From the NCBI GenBank assembly GCA_000721275.1, contig JOFO01000022.1, forward strand, positions 37,541 to 101,540: a stretch of 64,000 bases of DNA, read 5' to 3'. This stretch comes from Microtetraspora glauca. GTDB taxonomy: Bacteria > Actinomycetota > Actinomycetes > Streptomycetales > Streptomycetaceae. Shown here one piece after another: positions 18,227 through 26,661 of this stretch. Numbering within the stretch: the stretch's first letter is position 1; each line of letters opens with the position of its first letter. The position numbers and the translations under genes are program-made. Under the pieces are notes generated by a model that searched no databases, was not told the DNA's origin, and saw only the letters and a list, made by a program, of their open reading frames with translations.

Positions 18227-18232
18227 TAGACT
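18227..18232 (+). promoter_or_regulatory. Candidate -10 (TAGACT) for the tRNA-Thr gene
   Basis: TAGACT lies 40 bp before the mature tRNA, a plausible distance for a short processed leader. No good -35 was identified. Confidence 0.35.
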
Positions 18233-18271
18233 TGGCGACGCTGCTGCACCCACCATGGTGACGCGCAGCGC

Positions 18272-18345
18272 GCCGCCTTAGCTCAGTTGGCCAGAGCAAC
18301 GCACTCGTAATGCGTAGGTCTCGGGTTCGAATCCCGAAGGCGGCT
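18272..18345 (+). tRNA. tRNA-Thr (anticodon CGT)
   Basis: 74 nt cloverleaf. The acceptor stem GCCGCCT pairs with AGGCGGC, the D-arm is TAGCTCAGTTGGCCAGAGCA, the anticodon loop is CTCGTAA with anticodon CGT, and the T-arm is CGGGTTCGAATCCCG. The CCA end is not fully encoded (the tRNA is followed by CACTGG). It reads ACG threonine codons, common in this GC-rich genome. Confidence 0.95.
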
Positions 18346-18350
18346 CACTG

Positions 18351-18386
18351 GAAACCCCAGGTCAGATCTTTCTGACCTGGGGTTTC
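18351..18386 (+). terminator. Terminator of the tRNA-Thr gene
   Basis: A perfect 16-bp inverted repeat (18351-18366 with 18371-18386) with a 4-base loop begins six bases after the tRNA. Unusually for this window it is followed by TTTC. Confidence 0.88.
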
Positions 18387-18426
18387 GTGGTTCAGGGACC
18401 GGACGGAACGGGGAACAGGGGGCGGC

Positions 18427-19122
18427 GTGGGTGCGAGCGGGCTGGATGTGACCGAGCGGACGCGGTTGCGGCGGATGCGGGAGAAGGGGTCGTACCGGCG
18501 GGAGGACCTGGACGCGGTGCTGGCGGCCGGGTGGCTGTGCCACCTCGGGGTGACCGTGGACGGGGTGCCGATGGTGGTGCCCACCGCGTACGGCGTCGAC
18601 GGCGACCGGCTGTATGTGCACGGGTCGGTGGCCAGCCGGAGCCTGGTGCAGGCGCCGGGGTCCACGGTGTGCGTGACGGTGACGCACGTGGACGGGCTGG
18701 TGCTGGCGCGGTCCGTGTTCGAGCACGGGGTGAACTACCGGTGCGCCATGGTCTACGGCATGCCCGAGCTCGTGACCGACCCGGAGGAGAAGCTGCGGGG
18801 GCTGCGGGCGCTGACCGAGCAGAGCAGCCCGGGGCAGTGGGACTACGTGCGCCGGCCCAGCCGGAAGGAACTGGCCGCGACCTCGCTGCTCGCGCTCGAC
18901 CTCACCGAGGCGTCCGTGAAGACGCGGAGCGGGCCGCCGGACGACGGCGACTCCCCGGACGCGGAGCTGGGGCTGTGGGCCGGCGTGCTGCCGGTGGTCA
19001 CCACCTTCGGGACGCCCGTGCCGGACCCGGCGCTGCCGGCGGACCTCGCCGCCGCCGTCCCCGGGCACGTCGCCGAGCGGGCCGGGCGGCGCGCCGACGG
19101 GGGCGGCGGCGAGTCGGACTAG
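18427..19122 (+). CDS. Pyridoxamine 5'-phosphate oxidase-family protein
   Basis: 231 residues starting at GTG 18427. The fold is a flavin-reductase-like split barrel of the nitroimidazole-reductase/PNPOx-like group: CHLGVTVDGVPMVVPTAYGVDGDRLYVHGS is the characteristic N-terminal beta segment and VYGMPELVTDPEEKLRGLRAL the central one. Such proteins bind FMN, F420 or haem; the cofactor is not evident. The C-terminal 25 residues are low-complexity. The gene ends convergently with the decayed ECF41 locus, the two stop codons sharing one CTAG (19119-19122). Confidence 0.82.
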   Translation: MGASGLDVTERTRLRRMREKGSYRREDLDAVLAAGWLCHLGVTVDGVPMVVPTAYGVDGDRLYVHGSVASRSLVQAPGSTVCVTVTHVDGLVLARSVFEHGVNYRCAMVYGMPELVTDPEEKLRGLRALTEQSSPGQWDYVRRPSRKELAATSLLALDLTEASVKTRSGPPDDGDSPDAELGLWAGVLPVVTTFGTPVPDPALPADLAAAVPGHVAERAGRRADGGGGESD

Positions 19123-19783
19123 GAGATCGTCAGGCGGGACAGGTGGGGCGGGTCCGCCAGGACGTCGACCGAGGTGATCGGGCCGGCCGGGGCCGTGAAG
19201 CGGTAGACCGCGTCCGGCGCGGCGACCAGGCCCGGCGCGCCGTCCACCAGGACCGGCCGGGCGACCGCCGCGCGGGCCGCGAGGACCCGGGCCACCGCCG
19301 GGGCGCCGTGCGCGGGCCGGACTCCGCCGCGTACCGCCCCGGGGTCGGCCCGCAGCACCGCGTCCGGGTCGAGCAGGGCGCGCAGGGCCGCCGTGTCGCC
19401 CTCCCGGGCGGCGGCGAGGACCGCGTCGACGGCGGCCCGGAGGCGTACGGGACGTCGAAGAGGTCGTGGAGGACGAGGACCAGCCGCTCCGCGGGTGTCA
19501 GGCCCGGGGAGTCCCGCGGCCCGTCGGACCAGGGGTCCCACGGGTCGGTGCGGCGGGCCTCGCGGGCCCGCAGCCGGCCGAGGCAGACCCGGGCGAGGAC
19601 CGCCTCCGGCGGCGGGCCCGGGTCGGGGACGGGTCCGGGGCCCCGGCGGGCGCGGGGGCCGGGGCCGTACGGGGCGAGGAGCCGTTCGGTGGTCCGGACC
19701 GCCCGGTCCGCCTCGGGGGCGGAGCCGAGCAGGCCGCGGGCCATCGCCCGCAGCCTGGTCCGGGTGTGCGCGGTGATCCGCAC
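19119..19783 (-). pseudogene. ECF41-type sigma factor pseudogene, frameshifted and lacking region 4 HTH
   Basis: Read from GTG 19783, the first frame gives a degenerate sigma-2 region (RLRAMARGLLGSAPEADRAV, then ARVCLGRLRAREARRTDPW) and the start of region 4 (LTPAERLVLVLHDLFDVPY). Near 19440-19455 homology moves to another frame, encoding AAVDAVLAAAREGDTAALRALLDPD and ending VDVLADPPHLSRLTI. That is the SnoaL-like C-terminal domain found on ECF41 sigma factors. The roughly 30-40 residues that should hold the DNA-binding helix-turn-helix are absent at the junction, so this is a deletion plus frameshift rather than a single base error. Without region 4 it cannot be a normal sigma factor. It lies 13 bp after the DUF6479 gene on the same strand. 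Confidence 0.75.
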
Positions 19784-19796
19784 GCCGGCCGCCGGG

Positions 19797-20186
19797 TCAG
19801 TCGCCGTGTCCGGGGCCGCCGCTGCCGAAGCCGCCGCTGGAGATGCCGCCCCACTTGCGCTTCTCCTCGCTCGGTGGCTCGGGGGAGGTCTCCGTGCCGG
19901 ACGTGCCGCCGTCCTTCAGCTGGTACGGCATCAGCCGGTGGGCGCCGTCGGTATGCGGCATCTCGGCCGGACGGCGGTACTCCGACATCTCGCCGGGGAG
20001 CGCGCCGGTGTCCGGGCGGTGTGGTTGTTCCTCGGGCTGTGGTGGACGCGACTCCTTGGTGCGGACGCGGTATCCGAACCAGAACGCCGTGAGCAGGACG
20101 GCGACGAGGATCAGGCCGCCGAGCACCTGTGCCAGACCTGACTGCCAGACCCCAGCGGCCAGGACCTCTGCGCTGAGAGTGTTCAT
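19797..20186 (-). CDS. DUF6479-like single-pass membrane protein
   Basis: 129 residues. One transmembrane helix (GLAQVLGGLILVAVLLTAFW, about residues 17-36) is followed by a basic stop-transfer YRVRTKE and a hydrophilic tail with EYRRPAEMP and a Gly-rich end. This layout matches the small Streptomyces family DUF6479, of unknown function. It starts at ATG 20186 and is divergent from the SigE-family sigma gene across 166 bp. Whether it works with that sigma factor is not known. Confidence 0.75.
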   Translation of the reverse strand: MNTLSAEVLAAGVWQSGLAQVLGGLILVAVLLTAFWFGYRVRTKESRPPQPEEQPHRPDTGALPGEMSEYRRPAEMPHTDGAHRLMPYQLKDGGTSGTETSPEPPSEEKRKWGGISSGGFGSGGPGHGD

Positions 20187-20352
20187 AGAAGAGGATTACC
20201 CGATTCCGCTTCATCGGATGCGTGTCCCGGACAGTTCGGTGAAACATTTCCGCGGCCCCGCCGCGTCGATGGGGTGTACGACCGAGCGACCGGCGGTCCG
20301 GAGACGGCCGTCGGCCCGTCGGCCCACCACGACTGACAGGGAGAGGAGGGGC

Positions 20353-20862
20353 ATGAGAACGTCCCGCGCGGACGAGTTCCTGGAGTTCGCCTCGGCGCGC
20401 ACCGGCCAGCTGTTCCGCTCGGCCTGCCTGCTGACCAGCGGGGACGTCCACCTCGCCGAGGACCTCACGCAGGAGACGCTGGGCAAGATGTACGCCCTCT
20501 GGGGCCGGACGTCCCGGATCGGCAACCCCGCCGCCTACGCCCAGACCGTCCTCGTCCGCACGTTCCTCAGCCACCAGCGGCGCCGCTCCGCGACCGAGCG
20601 CCCGCTCGGCGAACTGCCCGACCACACCCCGGACGACGGCTCCGACCCGCTGCTGCGGATCGCCCTCCTCGACGCGCTCGCCGCACTGCCCCCGAAGGAC
20701 CGGGCGGTCGTGGTGCTCCGCTACTGGGAGGACCGCAGCGTCGAGGAGACCGCCGACGCCCTGCACACCAGCTCCGCCGCCGTCCGCACCCGCTCCACCC
20801 GCGCGCTCGGGAAGCTGCGGCAGCGGCTCGGCGGCAGCATCGCCGAGTTCGCCGGGCGGTAG
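20353..20862 (+). CDS. SigE-family ECF RNA polymerase sigma factor
   Basis: 169 residues. Region 2 spans FLEFASARTGQLFRSACLLTSGDVHLAEDLTQETLGKMY, and region 4 contains LPPKDRAVVVLRYWEDRSVEETADALHTSSAAVRTRSTRAL with a complete helix-turn-helix. This is the compact SigE-family (SIG50-type) ECF class abundant in Streptomyces. ATG 20353 has a strong GAGGAGGGG four to ten bases upstream. The gene 155 bp downstream encodes a membrane protein with a short cytoplasmic head, the usual position of a cognate regulator. Confidence 0.92.
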   Translation: MRTSRADEFLEFASARTGQLFRSACLLTSGDVHLAEDLTQETLGKMYALWGRTSRIGNPAAYAQTVLVRTFLSHQRRRSATERPLGELPDHTPDDGSDPLLRIALLDALAALPPKDRAVVVLRYWEDRSVEETADALHTSSAAVRTRSTRALGKLRQRLGGSIAEFAGR

Positions 20863-21017
20863 CCCGCCTGCCGGGCGGCGGCGCGCCCCCTCGCGCGGGG
20901 CACCAGGCGGCCCCACGGGCGCCTGGTCCCCGGCCCGGCCCCGCCCCCGTTCCCGGGTCGTCCGCGGACGCCCGTACCCCTTTCCCGTACCTCCGAAGCA
21001 GAGACGGTGATCTCGTC

Positions 21018-22331
21018 ATGTCCCAGCACGAACACCACGACCCCGACGCGGGGTTCGCCGACGAACTCGGTCCGGCCCTGCGCGCCACCGGCGAGAGCTT
21101 CGCGCTCGACGGCCGGCCCGAGCTGGTCGCCGGCGGGCTCGCCCGGGGCCGCCGCAGGCTGCTGCGCCGCCGCCTCGCCGTCACCGGCGGAGCCCTCGCG
21201 CTCGCCGCCGTCGGCGTCGGCGGCGTCTACGCCGGCTCCGTCGTCACCCCCGACCAGGACTCCGGGAAGGCGTCCGTCGCCGCGGCCCCGAAGACCGGCG
21301 CGGCGCCGTCCCCGGAGTCCGGCGGCGAGCCGGCCTCCGAGTCGCTGAAGCCGGGCGAGGCCGAGATCCCGCTGGCCCGGATCGCGGACGTCGTCAAGGC
21401 CCACACCCCCGCCGGCGAGTGGCGGATCGAGGGCATCGAGGGCACCGGCCAGGGCATCAGCGGCACCTACGACGACGGCGACGGCGAGGCCGCCTTCGGC
21501 GTCTTCCTCTCCCGCGCCGGAACCAACCCGGAGGCGGGCGCCGAGATGGTGACCTGCCCCGAGAAGGTGTACGTCCCCTACGACGACTGCGACACCGGCC
21601 GGCTGCCCGACGGCTCGCGGTGGATGGTCCTCCAGGGGTACGAGTACCCCGACAAGCGCGAGGAGACGAAGAACTGGCGGGCCACGCTGCTCACGAAGGA
21701 AGGGTTCCTCGTCGACGTGAACGAGTGGAACGCGCCCGCCCAGAAGGGCGCCGCGGTCAGCCGCGAGAACCCGCCCTTCAGCGCCGCCCAGCTTCAGGCG
21801 CTCGTCACCACCGACGCCTGGCGGCCCCTGCTCGCACAGCTCCCGAAGCTGCCGACGGCGGCGGGCAAGCCCGGCCAGGTGCGCACGCCCCCGCCGCAGA
21901 TCACCGGCGGCTCCGTGCCCGCCACGCTGCGGTCGCTGCTGCCGAAGGGGCTCACGGTCGCGGACGAGGGCGGCGAGGGCGAGTTCGGCTTCGTCGTCGT
22001 CGACGACGGCAAGGGCACGAGTCTCGTCCAGGTCAACGTCCAGTACGGCATGGACGACGTCGCCCACGACCTCTTCGGCTCCGGCGACGTCACCACCCTT
22101 CCCGACGGGCGCAAGGTGAAGCTCACCCAGCAGCCCGGAGAGAAGGGCGGCGAGGGCGTCGTCTGGTGGACCGCCGACACCATGCGGAAGGACGGCTTCC
22201 GGGTCGTCGTCAGCGCCTTCAACAGCGGCGCCCAGCACGAGGCGGCCACCCGGGCCGAGCCCGCGCTCACCATGGAGCAGCTGAAGGCGATCGCCCTCGA
22301 CCCGAAGTGGGCGAAGCTGCCCGCGAAGTAG
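21018..22331 (+). CDS. Membrane-anchored protein paired with the ECF sigma factor
   Basis: 437 residues. A cytoplasmic head of about 50 residues with an Arg-rich stretch (RGRRRLLRRRLAV) precedes one transmembrane helix (TGGALALAAVGVGGVYAG, about residues 55-73), an Ala/Pro/Ser linker and two related exported modules. Module one ends PFSAAQLQALVTTDAWRPLLAQLP and module two ends ALTMEQLKAIALDPKWAKLP, showing an internal duplication. The topology and position directly after an ECF sigma gene suggest an anti-sigma or sensor role, but no ZAS zinc motif is present, so this is inference. The start is ATG 21018. Confidence 0.78.
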   Translation: MSQHEHHDPDAGFADELGPALRATGESFALDGRPELVAGGLARGRRRLLRRRLAVTGGALALAAVGVGGVYAGSVVTPDQDSGKASVAAAPKTGAAPSPESGGEPASESLKPGEAEIPLARIADVVKAHTPAGEWRIEGIEGTGQGISGTYDDGDGEAAFGVFLSRAGTNPEAGAEMVTCPEKVYVPYDDCDTGRLPDGSRWMVLQGYEYPDKREETKNWRATLLTKEGFLVDVNEWNAPAQKGAAVSRENPPFSAAQLQALVTTDAWRPLLAQLPKLPTAAGKPGQVRTPPPQITGGSVPATLRSLLPKGLTVADEGGEGEFGFVVVDDGKGTSLVQVNVQYGMDDVAHDLFGSGDVTTLPDGRKVKLTQQPGEKGGEGVVWWTADTMRKDGFRVVVSAFNSGAQHEAATRAEPALTMEQLKAIALDPKWAKLPAK

Positions 22332-22337
22332 GCGGAG

Positions 22338-22389
22338 TGACGTGGGGGCGGTACGCGGCGGCTCATGGAGCCGCGTACCGCCCCCGTCA
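22338..22389. terminator. Bidirectional terminator between convergent genes
   Basis: A 16-bp perfect stem (22344-22359 with 22370-22385), extended by TGACG/CGTCA, sits between the sigma-partner gene and the convergent polymerase gene, overlapping the stop of the latter. Confidence 0.8.
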
Positions 22390-24084
22390 TTTCGCGTCGG
22401 CGTACCGCTCCACCGTCGCCGTCGTGAACGGGAAGCGGACCGGGGTCGGGCCGAACGCGATGCGGCCCGCCTCGTCGCCGGCCGCCCTGATCGCCTCCGT
22501 CACCGCCTCCGCCTCCTCCGCCGGGCAGTGCACGATCACCTCGTCGTGCTGGAAGAAGACCAGCTCGGCCCGCATCCCGGCGGCCGACAGCCTCTGGCGC
22601 AGCGCCGCCAGCATCAGCAGCGCCCAGTCGGCGGCGCTGCCCTGGACCACGAAGTTACGGGTGAACCTGCCGCGCGCCCGGGCGTTGCCGGAGGCGTAGC
22701 CGGGGATGATCCCGTACTCCTCGGCTGCCTGCGCGGGGCCCTCCTGTGGGAGGCCCGCCTCGCCGTCGTCGCCCGCGCCGACGGCCCGCGGGCTGGTCCG
22801 GCCGAGCCAGGTGCGCACGAGCCGGCCCTCCTCGCCGGCCTTCGCCGCGTCGTCCACATAGGCGACCGCGCGCGGGAAGCGGCGGCGCAGCGCCGCCAGG
22901 TTCTTCAGGCCGTCGCCGCTGGTCTGCCCGTAGATCGCGCCCAGCAGGGCGATCTTGGCGTGGTCGCGGTCGCCGGAGAACGCCCGGTCGGACAGCCGGG
23001 TGTAGAGGTCGTCGGGGTGGCCGGCGACCTCCATCAGGCCCGGGTCGCGGGAGATCGCGGCGAGCACCCGCGGCTCCATCTGGTCGGCGTCCGCCACCAC
23101 CAGCCGCCAGCCGTCGTCGGCGACGACCGCCCGGCGGATGACCTTCGGGATCTGGAGCGCCCCGCCGCCGTTGGTGGTCCAGCGCCCGCTGACCGAGCCG
23201 CCCGGCAGGTACTCGGGCCGGAACCGGCCGTCCCGCACCCAGTCCGCCAGCCAGGACCAGCCGTGCGCGGTCCAGATCCGGTACAGCTTCTTGTACGCGA
23301 TGAGCGGCGGCACCGCCGGGTGGTCGATCTCCTCCAGCTCCCAGCGGCGGGTCGACCGCACCCGGATGCCGGCCTGCGCGAACGCCTTCACCACGTCGGC
23401 GGGCAGGTCGGGCCGGACCCGGCGGCCGAACGCCGCCGACACCTCGTCCGCGAGCTCCGCCAGCCGGCGCGGCTCGCCGCCGCCCGCGTACCGCTCGCCC
23501 AGCAGTTCGTGCAGCACGTCCCGGTGCACGTCGGCCCGCCACGGCAGCCCGGCCCGGTGCATCTCCGCGGCGACCAGCATCCCGGCCGACTCGGCGGCGG
23601 TGAGCAGGCGCATCCGGCCCGGGTGCTCGGCCCGGTCGTGGCGGCGCTGCTGCTCCGCGTAGACGGCGAGCAGGCCCTCGAAGGGGACGGGGGCGACGGG
23701 GCCCGGTTCGAACAGGGAGTCCTGGGAGCCGGGCTCGGCGGTGCGCTGCGGCGGGTCCGGCGGCACCGGCGCGTCCCGCAGCCGGGCCCACGCGGCGGCG
23801 GCCGAACGCGGCTCGCCGAGACGGCCCTCGTGGCCGAGGAGCAGCTGCTCGGCGGCCTCCACGTCGTAGCACCGCTCGACGCGGACGCCGGCGGCGAGCA
23901 GCCGCGGGTACACCTCGGCCGTCGACCGCCACACCCAGCGCGTCACCTCCGGCCGGGCGCGGACCGCCGCCACCAGCTCCGGCTCGCGGCGCGCCTCCCC
24001 CGCGGGCGCGCCGTCCGGCCCGAGGGGGACGAGGACCGCGCCCTCCCCCTCCGGCTCCGGCGCCAGCGCCCACCTCTCGCTCAT
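22387..24084 (-). CDS. PolI-like bifunctional 3'-5' exonuclease/DNA polymerase
   Basis: 565 residues, about half the length of full DNA polymerase I, with no 5' nuclease domain. The family-A polymerase motifs are motif A DADQMEPRVLAAIS (about residue 331; the canonical form is DYSQIELR), motif B with K-IALLGAIYG, and motif C FFQHDEVIVHC (about residue 515). The N-terminal 150 residues correspond to a shortened exonuclease-like domain. Actinobacteria carry this as a second PolI-type enzyme beside polA; its role is presumed to be repair. The start is ATG 24084 (MSERWALAP); a GTG/ATG upstream would add eight unsupported residues. It is divergent in sense from the neighbour only by order: the LuxR gene lies upstream on the same strand, 64 bp away. 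Confidence 0.88.
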   Translation of the reverse strand: MSERWALAPEPEGEGAVLVPLGPDGAPAGEARREPELVAAVRARPEVTRWVWRSTAEVYPRLLAAGVRVERCYDVEAAEQLLLGHEGRLGEPRSAAAAWARLRDAPVPPDPPQRTAEPGSQDSLFEPGPVAPVPFEGLLAVYAEQQRRHDRAEHPGRMRLLTAAESAGMLVAAEMHRAGLPWRADVHRDVLHELLGERYAGGGEPRRLAELADEVSAAFGRRVRPDLPADVVKAFAQAGIRVRSTRRWELEEIDHPAVPPLIAYKKLYRIWTAHGWSWLADWVRDGRFRPEYLPGGSVSGRWTTNGGGALQIPKVIRRAVVADDGWRLVVADADQMEPRVLAAISRDPGLMEVAGHPDDLYTRLSDRAFSGDRDHAKIALLGAIYGQTSGDGLKNLAALRRRFPRAVAYVDDAAKAGEEGRLVRTWLGRTSPRAVGAGDDGEAGLPQEGPAQAAEEYGIIPGYASGNARARGRFTRNFVVQGSAADWALLMLAALRQRLSAAGMRAELVFFQHDEVIVHCPAEEAEAVTEAIRAAGDEAGRIAFGPTPVRFPFTTATVERYADAK

Positions 24085-24148
24085 GCAAGCGAGTCTGGCA
24101 CCCGCCACTGACAGCCGCCGGTCACGACGCCCGTCCCGCGCGGGAGGC

Positions 24149-25393
24149 TCACGCCGCCGCGTGGAAGAGGGCGGCGGCCTCGCCGCGGGAGGCGACGCCG
24201 AGCTTGCCGAGGATGTTCGTCACGTGGAACTTCACCGTGGACTCGCTGATGTGCAGCTCCCCGGCGATCTGCCGGTTGCGGTGGCCGAGCGCCAGGTGCC
24301 GCAACACCTCGGTCTCCCGCTCGCCCAGCGACGCCAGCGGGTGCGCGGGGCCCGCCGGGGCGTCCGGCGCGGCGAGCGGCAGGACGGCGGTCATGGTGGT
24401 GCCCCAGTGCGGCACCGCCTCGATCTCCAGGCGCCCGCCGAGGACGTCCAGCCGGTCCCGTACGGTCCCCGCGCCCGTCTCGCAGGCGCCGAAGAGCCCC
24501 GGCCCGTCGTCGCGGACGGCCGCGCGCAGCTCGTCCTTGGTGAGCTGCCAGCCGACGTGGACGCGGCTCAGGCCGTCCTGTTCCAGGACGATCAGGAGCA
24601 GCGCGCGGACGATGGCGCGGGCGCCGTGCGCGACGTCGGCGGCGAGCGAGCGGGTGTCGTCGGGCGGGCCGAGTTCGAGCCGGACCGGGCTGTGCCGGAG
24701 CATCGGCCGCAGCTGGTCCGCGAGCCGGGCGAAGGCGTCGCCGGCCGGTTCCTCGGCGATCGCCCGGTCCTGCCGCTGGACCGCCCGGACCTCGCGGAGC
24801 GCGGCGTCGGCGAGTTCGGTGGCGGCGGCCCGGGCGGCGGTGTCGTCCAGGGTGCCGCTGCGGAGCACCGACAGCATCCCGGAGAGGGCGGCGGCGTGCG
24901 AGGTGGCCAGTTCGGCGGTGACCCGGGCCCGGGTGTCGGCGGCGGTACGGGAACGGGCCAGCGCCCCGGGCATCGCCTCGACCGCGAACCGGTCCAGGTG
25001 GCTCGTCACCACGTCCCACAGGGCCTGCGCCAGGGCGGTCGCGGCCGGCCCGGCCGTTGCGGCGCCGTCCTCCCGCAGCAGCACGAGCAGCGCGTGGCGG
25101 GCGGTGGCGCCGCTGGTCACGGCGAGGACCGTACGCGGCCGGCCGGCCAGCCGGACCGTCCCCTGCCAGGGTGAGCCGGGCACGCCGGACGCGAGCAGCG
25201 GCGCCAGCTCGGCGGTGGTCAGGCCGCCCGTCTCGCCGGTCGTCTTGAACGGCGAGTGGGCGCACTGGGTGGCGAGTTCGGCGGCGCCGGTGTGCGGCAC
25301 GACCGGCGCGAGCGCGGCGGACAGCTGCGCGAGGACGCCGTCGAGCGGCCGGCTGAGGATCTCGTACACGGTGGTCAGCGTGAGCGGGTCCAT
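24149..25393 (-). CDS. LuxR-family regulator fused to a histidine-kinase-like ATPase domain
   Basis: 414 residues, starting at ATG 25393 (MDPLTLTTVYEILSRPL). The N-terminal half is GAF/sensor-like. The middle (about 245-340) resembles a GHKL ATPase of the NarL-type kinases: AVRDDGPGLFGACETGAGTVRDRLDVLGGRLEI and GTTMTAVLPL. The C-terminus (about 349-412) is a complete LuxR/NarL helix-turn-helix, LGERETEVLRHLALGHRNRQIA followed by ISESTVKFHVTNILGKLGV. No phospho-acceptor histidine box is obvious, although HAAALSGMLSVLRSGTLDD occupies that place. It is therefore a one-polypeptide sensor-regulator. It is divergent from the quinone oxidoreductase gene with 143 bp between, which is its most likely target. 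Confidence 0.85.
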   Translation of the reverse strand: MDPLTLTTVYEILSRPLDGVLAQLSAALAPVVPHTGAAELATQCAHSPFKTTGETGGLTTAELAPLLASGVPGSPWQGTVRLAGRPRTVLAVTSGATARHALLVLLREDGAATAGPAATALAQALWDVVTSHLDRFAVEAMPGALARSRTAADTRARVTAELATSHAAALSGMLSVLRSGTLDDTAARAAATELADAALREVRAVQRQDRAIAEEPAGDAFARLADQLRPMLRHSPVRLELGPPDDTRSLAADVAHGARAIVRALLLIVLEQDGLSRVHVGWQLTKDELRAAVRDDGPGLFGACETGAGTVRDRLDVLGGRLEIEAVPHWGTTMTAVLPLAAPDAPAGPAHPLASLGERETEVLRHLALGHRNRQIAGELHISESTVKFHVTNILGKLGVASRGEAAALFHAAA

Positions 25394-25536
25394 ACCGGCC
25401 AGCCTAGGCGTCAAGTGGCCGGGCAGGGCTGGACTTTCGGCCAGGCGGGACTGGCCGGAGGGAGGGCCGGGAACAGCCGCCGCCCGGCGCACGCTTGACC
25501 CTGTCGATCAGTGAACGCGCCGACGAGGAGAGCGAC

Positions 25537-26547
25537 ATGACCACGGGGACGACGGGGACTGCGGGAACGCCGGGGACTGCGGGGACGGCCGGGGAGGCGG
25601 GGGCGGCGAGGAGGACGATGGAGGCCGTCGTCTTCGAGGAGTTCGGCGGATCCGAGGTGCTGCGGCACACGACGGACGCCGCGGTGCCGGTGCCGGGCCC
25701 CGGCGAGGTGCGGCTGCGGGTGGTGGCGATCGGCGTCAACCCGATGGACTGGAAGGTGCGCCGGGGGCTCCTGGAGGACTTCTTCCCGACGACGTTCCCC
25801 GCCGTGCCGGGGATCGAGGTCGCCGGCACGGTCGACGCGCTCGGCGAGGGCGTCACCGGACTCGCCGTCGGCGACGAGGTGTTCGGCTGGTCGAAGACCG
25901 GCGGCTACGCCCAGTACGCGATCGCCGGACACGTCCTGCCGAAGCCGGCCGGCCTGTCCTGGGAGGCGGCGGTGAGCCTGCCCGTCGCCGGCGAGACCGC
26001 GGCCCGGGTCCTGGAGCAGATCGGCGTACGGGAGGGCGAGACGCTGTTCCTGCACGGCGCGGCCGGCATCGTCGGCACCCTCGCGGTCCAGCTCGCGGTC
26101 GCCGCGGGCGTCACGGTCGTCGGCTCGGCGTCCGAGCCCAACCACGCGTATCTGCGGGGACTCGGCGCGATCCCGGTGACGTACGGCGACGGGCTCGCCG
26201 ACCGGGTCCGCGCCGCCGCGCCGCAGGGCGTCGACGCCGTCTTCGACGCGGCGGGGCACGGGGTGCTGCCGGTCGCCCTCGCGCTGCTCGGCGGGGAGGG
26301 CGTCGCAGACAAGCGGCGGATCGCGACGATCGCGTCCGTGGACGCGGCGGAGTACGGCATCGTCTACAGCGTCCCCGAGCAGGACCCCGAGCGGGTCCGG
26401 GCCTGGCTCACCGCGCAGGCGGAGGGCGTCCTCGCGGGGACGCTGCGGCTGCGGTTCGCGGAGTCGCTGCCGCTGAAGGACGCGGCCCGGGCGCAGGACC
26501 TCAGCGAGTCCGGCCACACCCGGGGCAAGCTGATCCTGGTCCCGTAG
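25537..26547 (+). CDS. NADP-dependent quinone oxidoreductase/zinc-independent alcohol dehydrogenase family
   Basis: 336 residues of the medium-chain dehydrogenase/reductase superfamily, quinone oxidoreductase branch. Conserved features are VNPMDWKVRRG, PGIEVAGTVDALGEGV, the nucleotide-binding segment LHGAAGIVGTLAVQLAVAAGVTVVGSAS, and the ending HTRGKLIL. Structural zinc cysteines are absent. The first 27 residues from ATG 25537 are a Thr/Gly/Ala low-complexity run encoded by short GGGAC-type DNA repeats; ATG 25618 (MEAVVFEEFGG), preceded by GAGGAGG, is a credible shorter start. Divergent from the ATPase-LuxR regulator. Confidence 0.88.
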   Translation: MTTGTTGTAGTPGTAGTAGEAGAARRTMEAVVFEEFGGSEVLRHTTDAAVPVPGPGEVRLRVVAIGVNPMDWKVRRGLLEDFFPTTFPAVPGIEVAGTVDALGEGVTGLAVGDEVFGWSKTGGYAQYAIAGHVLPKPAGLSWEAAVSLPVAGETAARVLEQIGVREGETLFLHGAAGIVGTLAVQLAVAAGVTVVGSASEPNHAYLRGLGAIPVTYGDGLADRVRAAAPQGVDAVFDAAGHGVLPVALALLGGEGVADKRRIATIASVDAAEYGIVYSVPEQDPERVRAWLTAQAEGVLAGTLRLRFAESLPLKDAARAQDLSESGHTRGKLILVP

Positions 26548-26661
26548 CGCCCTCGCCGGAAGGGGATCCCGGGTCCTGTCCCGGAGCGCCCCGCCGGGCG
26601 TGAAGCGGGACGCGGGGAGGCGGTGGCCCGGCTCCGACCCCGGCCACCGCCCTCTCCAGGG

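Noticed and set aside
18322..18345. tRNA-Thr 3' end as an attachment site with an adjacent integrated element
   Set aside because: No second copy of the tRNA 3' segment, integrase or phage gene is seen in the window; only a possible synteny change remains.
19400..19480. Programmed frameshift in the ECF41 gene
   Set aside because: The HTH is missing rather than merely out of frame, and no slippery sequence with downstream structure was seen, so decay is simpler.
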